Shown here piece after piece: positions 1-8,526 of a stretch of DNA of 34,369 nucleotides (its first letter is position 1; each line of letters begins with the position of its first letter). Made by a program: the position numbers and the translations under genes. This stretch comes from Acidobacteriota bacterium (lineage in GTDB: Bacteria > Acidobacteriota > Vicinamibacteria > Vicinamibacterales > SCN-69-37). The notes under the pieces are model-generated. The model did no database searches, had not been told where the DNA came from, and was given only the letters and a program-made list of their open reading frames with translations. The stretch covers positions 1 to 34,369 of the forward strand of contig JAKALV010000002.1 of assembly GCA_021824055.1 (NCBI GenBank). Reading direction: 5' to 3'.

Positions 1-42
1 ACGGCACGCAGGTGCTGCAGCAGATGGTCATGAGGATGATAG

Positions 43-162
43 GGCCATGAGGCCATGAGGCAGTTAGGCAGTTAGGCAGTTAGGCAGTTAGGCAGTTAGG
101 CAATGAGGCAATGAGGCAATGAGGCAATGAGGCAGTTGACTGCCTAACTGCCCAACTGCCTT
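43..162. repeat. 8-bp tandem repeat array with inverted copies
   Basis: Between about 43 and 137 an 8-bp unit is repeated head to tail in two variants, first GGCAGTTA (about five copies) and then GGCAATGA (about four copies). From 140 to 162 the complementary motif CTGCCTAACTGCCCAACTGCC follows as three imperfect copies, so the two parts can fold into a hairpin in several registers. The array begins just past the stop codon (169-171) of the SurA-like gene on the minus strand, so in the mRNA it would form the 3' hairpin of the 13-gene run. It may act as a terminator or RNA-stabilising structure. There is no T-tract typical of an intrinsic terminator. It resembles the purine-rich repeats at 743-905, 23172-23326 and 28479-28538. 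Confidence 0.85.
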
Positions 163-168
163 AACTAA

Positions 169-927
169 CTATTGAAGTCGTCGTATCTCCGCCCGCTGTT
201 TGAGCGACTCGATCCAGTCGCGGATGCGAGCGGCCCGGCGATCGGCGGCCACTCGGCGGCGGACCTCGGCTTCGACGGTTGAGAACTGCGGGGTCACGCC
301 ACCCACGGAAAAATCGGCCTCGTGCAGCGCGAAATACGCCAGCGCCTGCTCGCGCGTGGGCTGCGCGGCCGCGGTGAAACGCTGATCGAGGTACGCCGCG
401 ATGCGCAGGTCGTCACGCAGCCAGCTCGTCAGCGACGCCTCGCGCATGCCGACGCTCAGGAGCAACTTCGGCACATCGGCGCCCGCGGGCAATCCTGCCG
501 CCCAGGCGCGCCGCCGCGCGGCCATCTGCTCCGGCGTGGGTTCGGCCGGCGCGTAGCGCGCGAGTTCCGCCAGCACCAGCCGGCGTTCGATCAACTGCGT
601 CACCAGTTGCGCGTCATCCATGGACGCCACGCCCGGCAACAACCGCAGCCGCCGCGCCGCCCGCGCGTCCGACAACGTGATCACGTCGCCGTTCACGACC
701 GCCAGCACGCGGTCGACAACGACATCCTGCGCATACAGGACGGCGATTCCCCGATTCCCGATTTCGCGATTCCCGATTTCGCGATTCCCGATTCCCCGAT
801 TGCCGATTCCCAGATTGCCGATCAACACGAGGAACCCCACCACGCGCGAAGCCCCCCGACCCACACGCGAAGCCCCCCGAACCACGTTCGAAGTTCCCCG
901 AACCCCTGGTGTTCCCGCGAACCTCAT
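169..927 (-). CDS. SurA-like N-terminal domain protein, repeat-expanded N-terminus
   Basis: Predicted periplasmic chaperone-like protein of 252 residues, last gene of the minus-strand run, 4 nt after the omp85 stop codon. Residues about 68-95, beginning VVVDRVLAVVNGD and followed by VITLSDA, match the opening of SurA N-terminal chaperone domains; the rest is helical with no parvulin PPIase domain, so it corresponds to the SurA chaperone core without catalysis. Encoding it directly behind an outer-membrane assembly gene fits a role in handling unfolded outer-membrane proteins. The first 60 or so residues are odd: a repeated Arg/Gly/Ser segment and a run based on the unit GIGNR(G/E) are both encoded by DNA repeats. 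Only short hydrophobic stretches (FLVLIG near 32, IAVLYAQ near 62) remain of what looks like a signal peptide split by repeat growth. The true start is uncertain; only this ATG is obvious. Confidence 0.7.
   Translation of the reverse strand: MRFAGTPGVRGTSNVVRGASRVGRGASRVVGFLVLIGNLGIGNRGIGNREIGNREIGNRGIAVLYAQDVVVDRVLAVVNGDVITLSDARAARRLRLLPGVASMDDAQLVTQLIERRLVLAELARYAPAEPTPEQMAARRRAWAAGLPAGADVPKLLLSVGMREASLTSWLRDDLRIAAYLDQRFTAAAQPTREQALAYFALHEADFSVGGVTPQFSTVEAEVRRRVAADRRAARIRDWIESLKQRAEIRRLQ
743..822. repeat. degenerate repeat of GATTCCCGATTTCGC type inside coding sequence
   Basis: A tract of about 80 bp built from 7-8 bp pieces such as GATTCCC and GATTTCGC, with a 15-bp unit repeated nearly perfectly before decaying into GATTGCC and GATTCCCA variants. 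It is translated on the minus strand as the GIGNR/EIGNR repeat of the SurA-like protein. The reading frame stays open throughout. Confidence 0.85.
843..905. repeat. degenerate repeat of CGCGAAGCCCCCCGA type inside coding sequence
   Basis: Roughly three copies of a unit of about 20 bp (CACGCGAAGCCCCCCGACC, then CACGCGAAGCCCCCCGAAC, then the drifted CACGTTCGAAGTTCCCCGAAC). It is translated on the minus strand as the Arg/Gly/Ser-rich N-terminus of the SurA-like protein (VVRGAS, VGRGAS). It lies immediately upstream, in the gene's sense, of the repeat at 743-822. Confidence 0.8.
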
Positions 928-931
928 GTCG

Positions 932-3874
932 TTAGAACGCCTCTCCTATCGAGAAATGAATCTCCCACCGGCGGCTGTCGGTGACTCTGAGCCCGCCGAG
1001 CTTCCAGCCCACGTCGAACCGCAGCGGCCCGATCGGCGACCGGTAGCGGATGCCCCCGCCCATGCTGGCGCGCAGATCGCCGAAGTGCATCGCGCTGACA
1101 CGAGGAAACACGTTTCCGGCGTCGAGAAACGTCGCCAGGCCGAGATCGCGCGTGAGCGCCGCGCGGATCTCCGCGTTGAACACCATCAAGCCGTTGCCGC
1201 CCTTCGACAGGCCGTTGGCGTCGAGGATGTCAGGCGTGCCGAGTCGATCCTGCTGGAAGCCGCGCACCGTCGTGCTGCCGCCGGTGAAGAAACGCTGGCT
1301 CGCCGGCACCAGTTCGACCACTTCGCCGTTGAGCGTCTGGGCGAACCCGCGGACGAGTCCGACGCGCGCGCCACCGGCCAGGACCACGCGCGGCGCCGAC
1401 GTCATCCGCCGGTAGGCAAATCCCTGCAGGAACACTTTCGCCAAACCCACCTGCGATCCGGCCGCACGCATGGCCAGGTTCGCGTCGGCGCTGAGCAGGG
1501 TGCCGTCGCCCGGTGAAATCGGATCGTTGCGGGTATCGCGGAGCACGCTGCCGGACAGCATCGACAGCCGCACCTGCGGAAACAGCCGGTCCACCAGCAA
1601 CTGGTCCTTGGCGGCGATCTGCACGTTGTACAACCGCACGCGTTCGAGCGAATACCCGGCGATGAGCGACGTGTGTCCCTGCAGCCGGCGCAACATCTGC
1701 AGGCCGCCGGTCGAGCGCAGGAAGTTGAAGCTGTTGCGGATGGCCTGCTCCACCGACACGCTGACCAGACCGCTGGCGTTCCAGCCGAAGAGCCGCGGCT
1801 CGCGCAGCGATCCGATCACGCGGTATTCGCTGAAGCCGCAGCATTTGCCGTCGCGCGCCGGATTGTTCGCATCGTCGATCGGCCGGAGGCTGACGCCGGA
1901 GAACAGGTTCACCGCGCGGTTCTTGCCCCACAGATTCGTGCGGCCGATTTCGAACGAGGCGCGCGGCGCGACCTCGAATTTGTCGACCTTCCCGATCGTG
2001 CCGTCGACGTTGGCGATCGAGCGCGCGCGCAGCCCCGCCTCGAGACCGCCGCCGTACGCGATGGTCGTGGTGGGCGACTCGTCCACCGTGATGATCAGGT
2101 CGCTGCCGGTGCCACCGCCCGGATCGGGCGCCTCGGTGATCGAGACGCGCCGGAACAATCCCATCGCCGACAACCGCTGCTGCAGCGCCTGCCGTTCCGC
2201 CGCGCCGAGCGGCTGGCCCGGCGTCAGCGCCACGACGTTGCGGATGGTCTGCTCGCTGACGCGCCGGTTGCCGACGATGATCACGTGATCGAGCAGGGTC
2301 TGCGGGCCTTCGGCGACGATGTCGACTTGAATCGTGGCGCGCGTGCGGTCGTCGCTCAAGCGCGACCGCACCTCGACCACCGCGGCGCTGTAGCCGCGGT
2401 CGTCATACTTCTGCCGGATCGCCTCGCGATCAGTCGCCACGAGCCCCGCGATATACGGCGCGCCGCGCTTGAGGCGCATGGCGCCGAGGATCTCGGCCGG
2501 GGTGACGTGCGACGCGCCGGTCACGTTGACCTCGGCGACGCGCGTCTGCACGCCCTCCTGAATCACGAGGTGCTCGACCACGCGGGGATCGCCGCCTGCG
2601 CCGGCCGGCGGCAGGGCCTCGGCCGTCGCGGTGATGGTCGCCGCGCCGTACCCCTGCTGCAGATACGCCGCGCGGAGCGCCGCCACGCCGCTCGCGACTT
2701 TCGACTCGTCAAACAGGCCGGCGGGCTCGAGCCCGATCATCGCCTCGATCGACGCGGTGGTCATCTGCGTGTTGCCCGAGATGTCGATCCGCTCGAGGCG
2801 GTACCGCGGACCGCGCGTGACGGTGACAGTGATGAGCTTGCCGCCCGGCGTGTCCGTGCGTTCGTACGCCGCATGGCCCTTCCAGTACCCCTCGCGCCGC
2901 AGCGCCAGCTCGATCCGGCGCACCGAGTCTTCCAGCAGGTCATCGTCGGCCGAGCCTTCCCGCCGGATCGGCACGAGCTCGCTGTCCTTCCCGGGCAGCG
3001 GATCGCCGGCGAAGCGGAGCGTCACGAGCGCGGCCGACTCCACCGTGATGACCACGTCCACGCTGCGCCCGTCGGGCGACACCACGTCGCGCGTGTGCGA
3101 CACCGTGGCTTCGTAGTACCCGCGCGCGCGCAGTTCTTCCATGATCGCGTCGAGCCCGAGATCGATGGCGCGGCTGCGGTACGGCTGGCCGACGGCCACG
3201 CCGGCGCGCTTGAGCACTTCGTTCGCGCCGAGCGGCGACGCGCCCTCGACGCGCGCGCTCGTCACGAGGCTCAGCGGCCCCATGTCGACGGTCAGCAGCA
3301 GCGTGCCGCGGTCCGGGTCGTGATGCATCACGACCGTGGGGCGCACTTTGGCCTGGCGATAGCCGAGGTCCGCGAGGGTTCGTTCCACCGCCCGGGCGGC
3401 GGCATCCACCTGCGAATTACGCGGCACGCCGTTGAACCGCTGGCGCAGGTCCCGCTCGAGATCGCCCGGCGGAACCCCCGAGAGGCCGGCGAACATCAGA
3501 CGATCGATGACGTGGCGCGGCACCAGATCGAACACCAGTTCGACGCCGGCGCCCGGTCCGGCCGCCGGGCCCGGCGCGACGGCGCGGACGCGGATGTCGT
3601 CGAAGCGACCCGCGCTGGACAGCTGCAGCACGCTGGCGCGCAGCGCGCCCAGGTCGAGCGGCCGTCCCGCCTGCACCTCGATCAGCGCGAACAGATCGGG
3701 CGTGTCGCTGCGCCGGCCCTCCACGTCGAAATGCACGGCGGCCACGAGCCGGCCGGCGAGCTGGTCGATGGCGTCACGCGCGTCCGGGGCGGCCTGGGCC
3801 GCGAACGCGGGCGCGGTCAGCGCGCACGCGAGGACCAGGCACCACGAGCCCACGAGACTAGCGGCGCGGCGCAT
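932..3874 (-). CDS. bamA: Omp85/BamA-family outer membrane assembly protein
   Basis: Outer-membrane beta-barrel protein of 980 residues that inserts other barrels into the outer membrane or partners TamB. Residues 1-26 form a signal peptide ending in an AFAAQ-type site. Seven consecutive POTRA-like repeats follow to about residue 595, each with the pattern beta-helix-helix-beta and a glycine-rich end such as LRARGYYEATV, ALRREGYWKGHA, AYLQQGYGAATI and KYDDRGYSAAVV. The C-terminal 380 residues are the barrel, with the conserved VRGF motif in STTVRGFQQDRLG and a terminal Phe, both hallmarks of Omp85 proteins. E. coli BamA has five POTRAs in 810 residues, so this one is extended at the periplasmic side. 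Its ATG overlaps the tamB stop as ATGA, indicating translational coupling. It may serve as BamA, as a TamA equivalent, or both; the window alone cannot decide. Confidence 0.93.
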   Translation of the reverse strand: MRRAASLVGSWCLVLACALTAPAFAAQAAPDARDAIDQLAGRLVAAVHFDVEGRRSDTPDLFALIEVQAGRPLDLGALRASVLQLSSAGRFDDIRVRAVAPGPAAGPGAGVELVFDLVPRHVIDRLMFAGLSGVPPGDLERDLRQRFNGVPRNSQVDAAARAVERTLADLGYRQAKVRPTVVMHHDPDRGTLLLTVDMGPLSLVTSARVEGASPLGANEVLKRAGVAVGQPYRSRAIDLGLDAIMEELRARGYYEATVSHTRDVVSPDGRSVDVVITVESAALVTLRFAGDPLPGKDSELVPIRREGSADDDLLEDSVRRIELALRREGYWKGHAAYERTDTPGGKLITVTVTRGPRYRLERIDISGNTQMTTASIEAMIGLEPAGLFDESKVASGVAALRAAYLQQGYGAATITATAEALPPAGAGGDPRVVEHLVIQEGVQTRVAEVNVTGASHVTPAEILGAMRLKRGAPYIAGLVATDREAIRQKYDDRGYSAAVVEVRSRLSDDRTRATIQVDIVAEGPQTLLDHVIIVGNRRVSEQTIRNVVALTPGQPLGAAERQALQQRLSAMGLFRRVSITEAPDPGGGTGSDLIITVDESPTTTIAYGGGLEAGLRARSIANVDGTIGKVDKFEVAPRASFEIGRTNLWGKNRAVNLFSGVSLRPIDDANNPARDGKCCGFSEYRVIGSLREPRLFGWNASGLVSVSVEQAIRNSFNFLRSTGGLQMLRRLQGHTSLIAGYSLERVRLYNVQIAAKDQLLVDRLFPQVRLSMLSGSVLRDTRNDPISPGDGTLLSADANLAMRAAGSQVGLAKVFLQGFAYRRMTSAPRVVLAGGARVGLVRGFAQTLNGEVVELVPASQRFFTGGSTTVRGFQQDRLGTPDILDANGLSKGGNGLMVFNAEIRAALTRDLGLATFLDAGNVFPRVSAMHFGDLRASMGGGIRYRSPIGPLRFDVGWKLGGLRVTDSRRWEIHFSIGEAF

Positions 3875-6800
3875 CAGAAGCGGTGCCGCACGCGGAAGTC
3901 GAGCGCAAACGACTGGTCTTCATTCTTGGACAACACCCACGACAACTGTTCGTTCTGATCGTACTCAAGCAGGATCACTTCCGCCCGTCCCGTATTGAGC
4001 GCGCGCGTGTAGGTTACAAACACGCGGTCCGACACGCGCTTGCCCAGCGTCACGCGCGCGGTGGGACTGAGCTGCGCGGTGTCGCTGAAGCCCAGGAGCG
4101 GCGTGATCTGCACCGTGTCGACGCCGAGCGTGCGCTCCACGACCTTGCCGACCTGCGCCGACAGCGGGCTGGTCAGGAGCCGGGCGGCACTGGCCTGCAG
4201 CAGATTCATGTTCGCGCGTTGGCCGGCGTCCAGCGTGCGCAGTTCCGCTTCGCTGAGCTTGGTGGGATCGGTCTCGCCGAACAACAGCGACACGATGTCG
4301 ATCTGCGGCAACTGCGGGTCCGACGTGAGCGTCGGTGTCAGCCGCTCGGTCGTGCCGGTCACCTGGACCACGACGCGGTAGGTCTGGCCGTATTGAGAGA
4401 AGCTTCCGCTGCGGACGCGGACGCGCGTTTCCGCTTCCATGTCGAACACCGGCTCGATCCGGGCCGGGTTGGTGAACTCAACCACGCCGCGCGTCATGAC
4501 GTAGCGGTTTCCCTGAAACGTCACCTCGCCGCGGTTGATGTCGACGCGGCCGGTGAGCGCCGGGTGATCGTACGTGCCGCGCAGCGTGAGGTCGCCGCTC
4601 GCCACGATGTGCGCCAGCGCGTTGTCGATCCGCAGCGTCTGGGGCGCCAGGATCTGCACCTCGTAGGTCAGCGGAATGCCCGTCTCGACCACGCCGCGGC
4701 TCACCGCGCCGCCCGACGCCGCCTCGGCCGACGCCAGTCCCAGCAGGCCGACTTCGCTGTCGAGCTCGCGCGTCATCGTGGTGCGCAGCACGGTCACGGT
4801 GCCCGACAGTTCGGCCGCCGACATCGTGCCGCGCACGGCGAGATCCGCGTTCAACCGCGACTGGAATCCTTCCGGGTAGCGCAGCGTCATGTTGCGCCCG
4901 GTGGCGGTGAGGTTCAGCTCGTCGGGCAGGTAGCCCTTGAGGCCGATCGTGCCGCCAAACTGCACGTCCCCGCCGCCGAGCTTGCCGCTGAGGCCGTCCA
5001 CGCGCACGCCATCCGCGTCGAAGGTCACGCGGCCGTTCAGGTCTTCGAAACTGTGCGGCAGCGCAAAGTGCCGCACGCGGCCGCCGGTGATCGTGGCGCT
5101 GCCCGAGAACTGCGGCGCGCGCATGTCCCCGGTGACGTCGGCCGTGATTTCCGCCGCGCCGGAACTGCGCAGGTCGGGGAAGAACGCCTGCAGGATGGCC
5201 AGGTTGGCGCCGCCGGCGGCCCTGATGCGCACCTGTTCGTCGGTCAACGACACGTCGCCGGTCACGTCGAGCTGCGTATCGTTGCCGGCCAGCCGCAGCC
5301 GCCCCACGTGCATCGTGCTGTCGCCGAACGTCAGGTGGACCGCGCCGTCGTTGTGCAGCGGGTAGTCGAAGAGCGTCAGGTCCGCTTTGTCGATGGTGAC
5401 GTCCACGCTGAGGAAGTGATAGTCCATCAGCTCGCCCGACACGCGCACCGAGCCGCTGACCAGCGCGGTCGCGTAGGGCGAGATCTTCGTCTGCGGCGCG
5501 ATCAGGCGCAGATACGGATCGATGGCCGTGTTGGTCACCCGCAGCGACAACTCGGCGTCCATCTGGTCGTTCATCGCCACGCGTCCGGCGCCCGAGATGC
5601 TCAGGCGTGGCGACGCGGCCTCGAGTTGGTCGATCACGACCGTCTTCTTCAGGTAGTGAATGCGGCTCGACACCTGCCCGATGCCTTCATCGCCCGCGTA
5701 GAGATCGGCGATCGACCCGCGGGCTTCATACGTGGGATCGAGCGAGCTGCCCGTGCCGCTCGCCGTGAACTGCAGCATCCCCGACAACGGCGCCGCCGGA
5801 AACCGCCACGTGTCGAGCGATTCGACCGGAATGCGCTGTCCGTCGAAGTTGAACGAATACGTGGACGTGTGCCAGTCGCTGAACGCGGCGCCGCGGACGA
5901 TGCCGGTGCTCTTGTGCAGTTCGATGCCGTCCGTGCGCACGCCGGCGTACTCGAACCGCAGGCTCGCCGTCGCCCACTCGAACGACTCCTTCCATCCAAC
6001 ACCTTGATCAAACCGCAGACTGCCAAACCCGTCCGGCCGGTCGTACCCGCCGTACAGATGCAGTTCCGCGCTGGCCAGACCGTCCACCGGCCAGTCGTCC
6101 ATCAGAAACGCATGGCGGAACTCCCGGATCGGCCACCGGGTGATCGTGATCCGCGCGTCGAGCTCCTGGCCCTTGTCCTTGCGCGGATACCCGAGCGAGT
6201 ACCGCCCGTTCGTGACAATCCGTCCGCCGAACCGCTCGAACGTCGCGTTGGTGACGTCCGCGTAGTTGTTCTCGATCACGGCGCGTCCGCGCGTGCGGCC
6301 CCAGTCCACATCCCAGTAGCGCAGGTGCTCGCCGTCGAATGTGCCCTCGATGTGCGGGTCCCAGAACGCCTTGGTCAGCACGCCGTCAAACGTGCCGAAG
6401 CCGCCGACCTCGATCGCCGACGTCGGCGTGTTGAACGCGGCCAGCAGCTCGACGAGCAGCCGGTCGCTCTCCTGCCAATCCGTGCTGGTGAGGTGAAACG
6501 GCACTTGCGAGTTCGCGCCGTATTCCGTGCGCCCCTTGAACGCGAGGTAGGTGTGCGGCGTGGACGCCCAGCTGCCGTCCGCCACGTCCATCCATTTCGG
6601 GGCCCACGTGTACGCGATGTGGCCGCTGACGTTGTACGGACTCAGTCGCTTCTTCGCGTCCCACGGCGCGTCCTTCGGCACCGGCTGCAGGCCCTCGGGA
6701 ATCTCCGGGCTCGTCAGCGCCGCGTCACCGGGCGCCACCGACGAAATCTCTCCGTCGCCAACCTTGGTTTCCGCGAAGTGCCCGTTGGTCCAGGTCATGA

Positions 6801-7971
6801 AGTTCCGGCCCGTGGCGCGTCCGGCCAATCGCAGCACCGGCCACTCCAACCCCGCGCTGAGACTGGTGAGATCCACGTTCTGATACGCCACGTCCCATGT
6901 CGCCGTCGGCGGCGTGGGATTGCCCAGCGGAGCCAGCGTGTAGCTCTGCGTCGCGCGGCCGCCGTGAAAATCGGACTGCAGCTTGACGACGTCGAGCCGC
7001 TTCGGCGTCCACGTGACATTGCCGGCGATGTTGGGAAAACGATAGGTCCCAAACGAGGTCCGGACGCTGAACAGCGGGCTGCTGACCCGGCCGTTGACCT
7101 CGTACCCGCCCTTGTACTTGTGAAACGTGCCGTCGAACCGGCCGTGCCCCTCCAGGTCCCAGCGGCTGCCGTCGAAGAACACGCGGCGCATCTCCGGCCA
7201 CTGCAGTTGCGACGTCAGCGTGTAGTGCTGTTCCGGCCAATGCCGGAAATCCGCCGTGCCGGCCAGTTGGGACACGGCGCCGTCGGTGGTCAGATCGGCG
7301 CGATGGACCTTCATCATGCCGTCCTCGAACTTGAAACCGGCGTCGAGCTCGGCCGTCATCGGCAGATAGGTCTGCACCGCGATCGTGCCGTTGCTGAAAT
7401 GCGCCTTGCCGTAGTACGACCCGAGCGCGCGCACGACCACCACCGACAGGTTGCGGCAGATGACCTGCCAGTTCGTGTCGTGATCGAAGTAGCTCAGCTC
7501 GCTCCCGTCGGTGATGATCTCCCGCGTGGTGATGGTGAAGGGCAGCGGCTTGCCGCCGCCGTGCACGAACTTCGGCAGGTTGTTCACGTCGTTCGGCCAC
7601 GACACGATGGACGCCTTCAACCCGGTGATATGGATGTGATCGATGATCAACGCGCGCCGGAACACGGTCCACCACGGCACGCTCACGCGAATGCTCGCGA
7701 CGCGCAGGAACGGCACGTCGGCCGGCGTGGTGCTTTCGATGACGACATCGGTGAACTCGAACTCGCCGCGCCCGACCAGCGCGCGGATGCCGCCGATGTG
7801 CAGCGGCCGCTCGAGGTACTTCGTGCCCTGGCGTTCGGCGAGGCCCTTCAGGCGCGGCCCGAGATCGATCGAGAACGCGGTCACGACGAGCCCGGCCAGC
7901 ACGGCCAGCGCGACGACGAGCACACGGCGGCCCCAGCGGCGGATCACGACCGACCGGGCAGGGGCGCTCAC
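3874..7971 (-). CDS. tamB: TamB/DUF490 translocation and assembly module protein
   Basis: Large inner-membrane-anchored periplasmic protein of 1365 residues. TamB/AsmA-like proteins form a hydrophobic groove bridging inner and outer membranes, implicated in phospholipid transport and barrel assembly. One transmembrane helix lies at about residues 17-33. The middle is a long repetitive beta-structure, with an AsmA-like N-terminal portion. The C-terminal part is recognisable as DUF490: GEVTFQGNRYVMTRGVVEF, a following NPARIEP segment, and the QLPQIDIVSLLFGE motif. No tamA is seen in this window; the Omp85 gene follows with an ATGA overlap, so the two proteins are probably made together and may interact. 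The gene begins 36 nt after the stop codon of the biotin carrier gene. Confidence 0.93.
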   Translation of the reverse strand: MSAPARSVVIRRWGRRVLVVALAVLAGLVVTAFSIDLGPRLKGLAERQGTKYLERPLHIGGIRALVGRGEFEFTDVVIESTTPADVPFLRVASIRVSVPWWTVFRRALIIDHIHITGLKASIVSWPNDVNNLPKFVHGGGKPLPFTITTREIITDGSELSYFDHDTNWQVICRNLSVVVVRALGSYYGKAHFSNGTIAVQTYLPMTAELDAGFKFEDGMMKVHRADLTTDGAVSQLAGTADFRHWPEQHYTLTSQLQWPEMRRVFFDGSRWDLEGHGRFDGTFHKYKGGYEVNGRVSSPLFSVRTSFGTYRFPNIAGNVTWTPKRLDVVKLQSDFHGGRATQSYTLAPLGNPTPPTATWDVAYQNVDLTSLSAGLEWPVLRLAGRATGRNFMTWTNGHFAETKVGDGEISSVAPGDAALTSPEIPEGLQPVPKDAPWDAKKRLSPYNVSGHIAYTWAPKWMDVADGSWASTPHTYLAFKGRTEYGANSQVPFHLTSTDWQESDRLLVELLAAFNTPTSAIEVGGFGTFDGVLTKAFWDPHIEGTFDGEHLRYWDVDWGRTRGRAVIENNYADVTNATFERFGGRIVTNGRYSLGYPRKDKGQELDARITITRWPIREFRHAFLMDDWPVDGLASAELHLYGGYDRPDGFGSLRFDQGVGWKESFEWATASLRFEYAGVRTDGIELHKSTGIVRGAAFSDWHTSTYSFNFDGQRIPVESLDTWRFPAAPLSGMLQFTASGTGSSLDPTYEARGSIADLYAGDEGIGQVSSRIHYLKKTVVIDQLEAASPRLSISGAGRVAMNDQMDAELSLRVTNTAIDPYLRLIAPQTKISPYATALVSGSVRVSGELMDYHFLSVDVTIDKADLTLFDYPLHNDGAVHLTFGDSTMHVGRLRLAGNDTQLDVTGDVSLTDEQVRIRAAGGANLAILQAFFPDLRSSGAAEITADVTGDMRAPQFSGSATITGGRVRHFALPHSFEDLNGRVTFDADGVRVDGLSGKLGGGDVQFGGTIGLKGYLPDELNLTATGRNMTLRYPEGFQSRLNADLAVRGTMSAAELSGTVTVLRTTMTRELDSEVGLLGLASAEAASGGAVSRGVVETGIPLTYEVQILAPQTLRIDNALAHIVASGDLTLRGTYDHPALTGRVDINRGEVTFQGNRYVMTRGVVEFTNPARIEPVFDMEAETRVRVRSGSFSQYGQTYRVVVQVTGTTERLTPTLTSDPQLPQIDIVSLLFGETDPTKLSEAELRTLDAGQRANMNLLQASAARLLTSPLSAQVGKVVERTLGVDTVQITPLLGFSDTAQLSPTARVTLGKRVSDRVFVTYTRALNTGRAEVILLEYDQNEQLSWVLSKNEDQSFALDFRVRHRF

Positions 7972-8007
7972 CTTGTCAGCTTATCTTGCCAGCTTCGGTC
8001 CGGGCCT

Positions 8008-8523
8008 TCACTCGATCACCACCAGCAGCCGGCCGGCCTCCACCGACTGGCCTTCGGTAACGGCCACTTCCTTCACGCGGCCGGCCCTGGGGGCGCCAAG
8101 TTCGTTCTCCATCTTCATCGCTTCCACGACGACCACGCCCTGCCGGTGCGCCACTGCATCACCGGGTTTGACGAGGAGGCGCACGACGCGGCCGGGCATG
8201 GGCGCCGTAATCCGCTGCAATCCGGACCTCGCGGCCGCGCCCGTCTCGCCGCGCTGATACCGGCGCGCGTCCACGGACACCGTGACATCGGCGTGCGGCA
8301 GCTGCACGAACCACTCGCCGCCGGGCCGGCCGGTGAGCGCCACGTCCACGCTGCGGCCGTCATCAAAGACGAGCGACAGGCCGAGGTCCGTGGGCCGGGC
8401 ATCCACCGAGGCCGGCACCCCGTCGATCAGGACGCGGAACGCGCCGCCGTCCTCGCCGGCAGCGCCCACCTTCTCCACCGCGACCTTGTGCGTGCGCTCG
8501 TTGATGTCGATCTCGAAGTGCAC
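8008..8523 (-). CDS. Biotin carboxyl carrier protein of acyl-CoA carboxylase
   Basis: Carrier subunit of 171 residues that shuttles carboxybiotin between the biotin carboxylase and the carboxyltransferase. Residues about 107-171 are the biotinyl/lipoyl domain, beginning APMPG and carrying the biotinylation motif EAMKMEN with the acceptor Lys at 137. Residues about 1-100 resemble the linker (BT) domain of propionyl-CoA carboxylase alpha chains, so the gene looks like the detached C-terminal part of a PCC-alpha protein. It starts with GTG three nucleotides after the accC stop codon and should be translationally coupled to it. The BT-like N-terminus and the PccB-type partner upstream favour propionyl/acyl-CoA carboxylase over housekeeping acetyl-CoA carboxylase. 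Confidence 0.92.
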   Translation of the reverse strand: MHFEIDINERTHKVAVEKVGAAGEDGGAFRVLIDGVPASVDARPTDLGLSLVFDDGRSVDVALTGRPGGEWFVQLPHADVTVSVDARRYQRGETGAAARSGLQRITAPMPGRVVRLLVKPGDAVAHRQGVVVVEAMKMENELGAPRAGRVKEVAVTEGQSVEAGRLLVVIE

Positions 8524-8526
8524 GGC

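Noticed and set aside
43..162. CRISPR array
   Set aside because: The repeats are 8 bp with no unique spacers, no leader and no cas genes nearby.
1673..3958. A 761-codon plus-strand frame opposite the Omp85 gene
   Set aside because: Antisense to a gene with clear POTRA and barrel features; composition is that of a GC-rich shadow.
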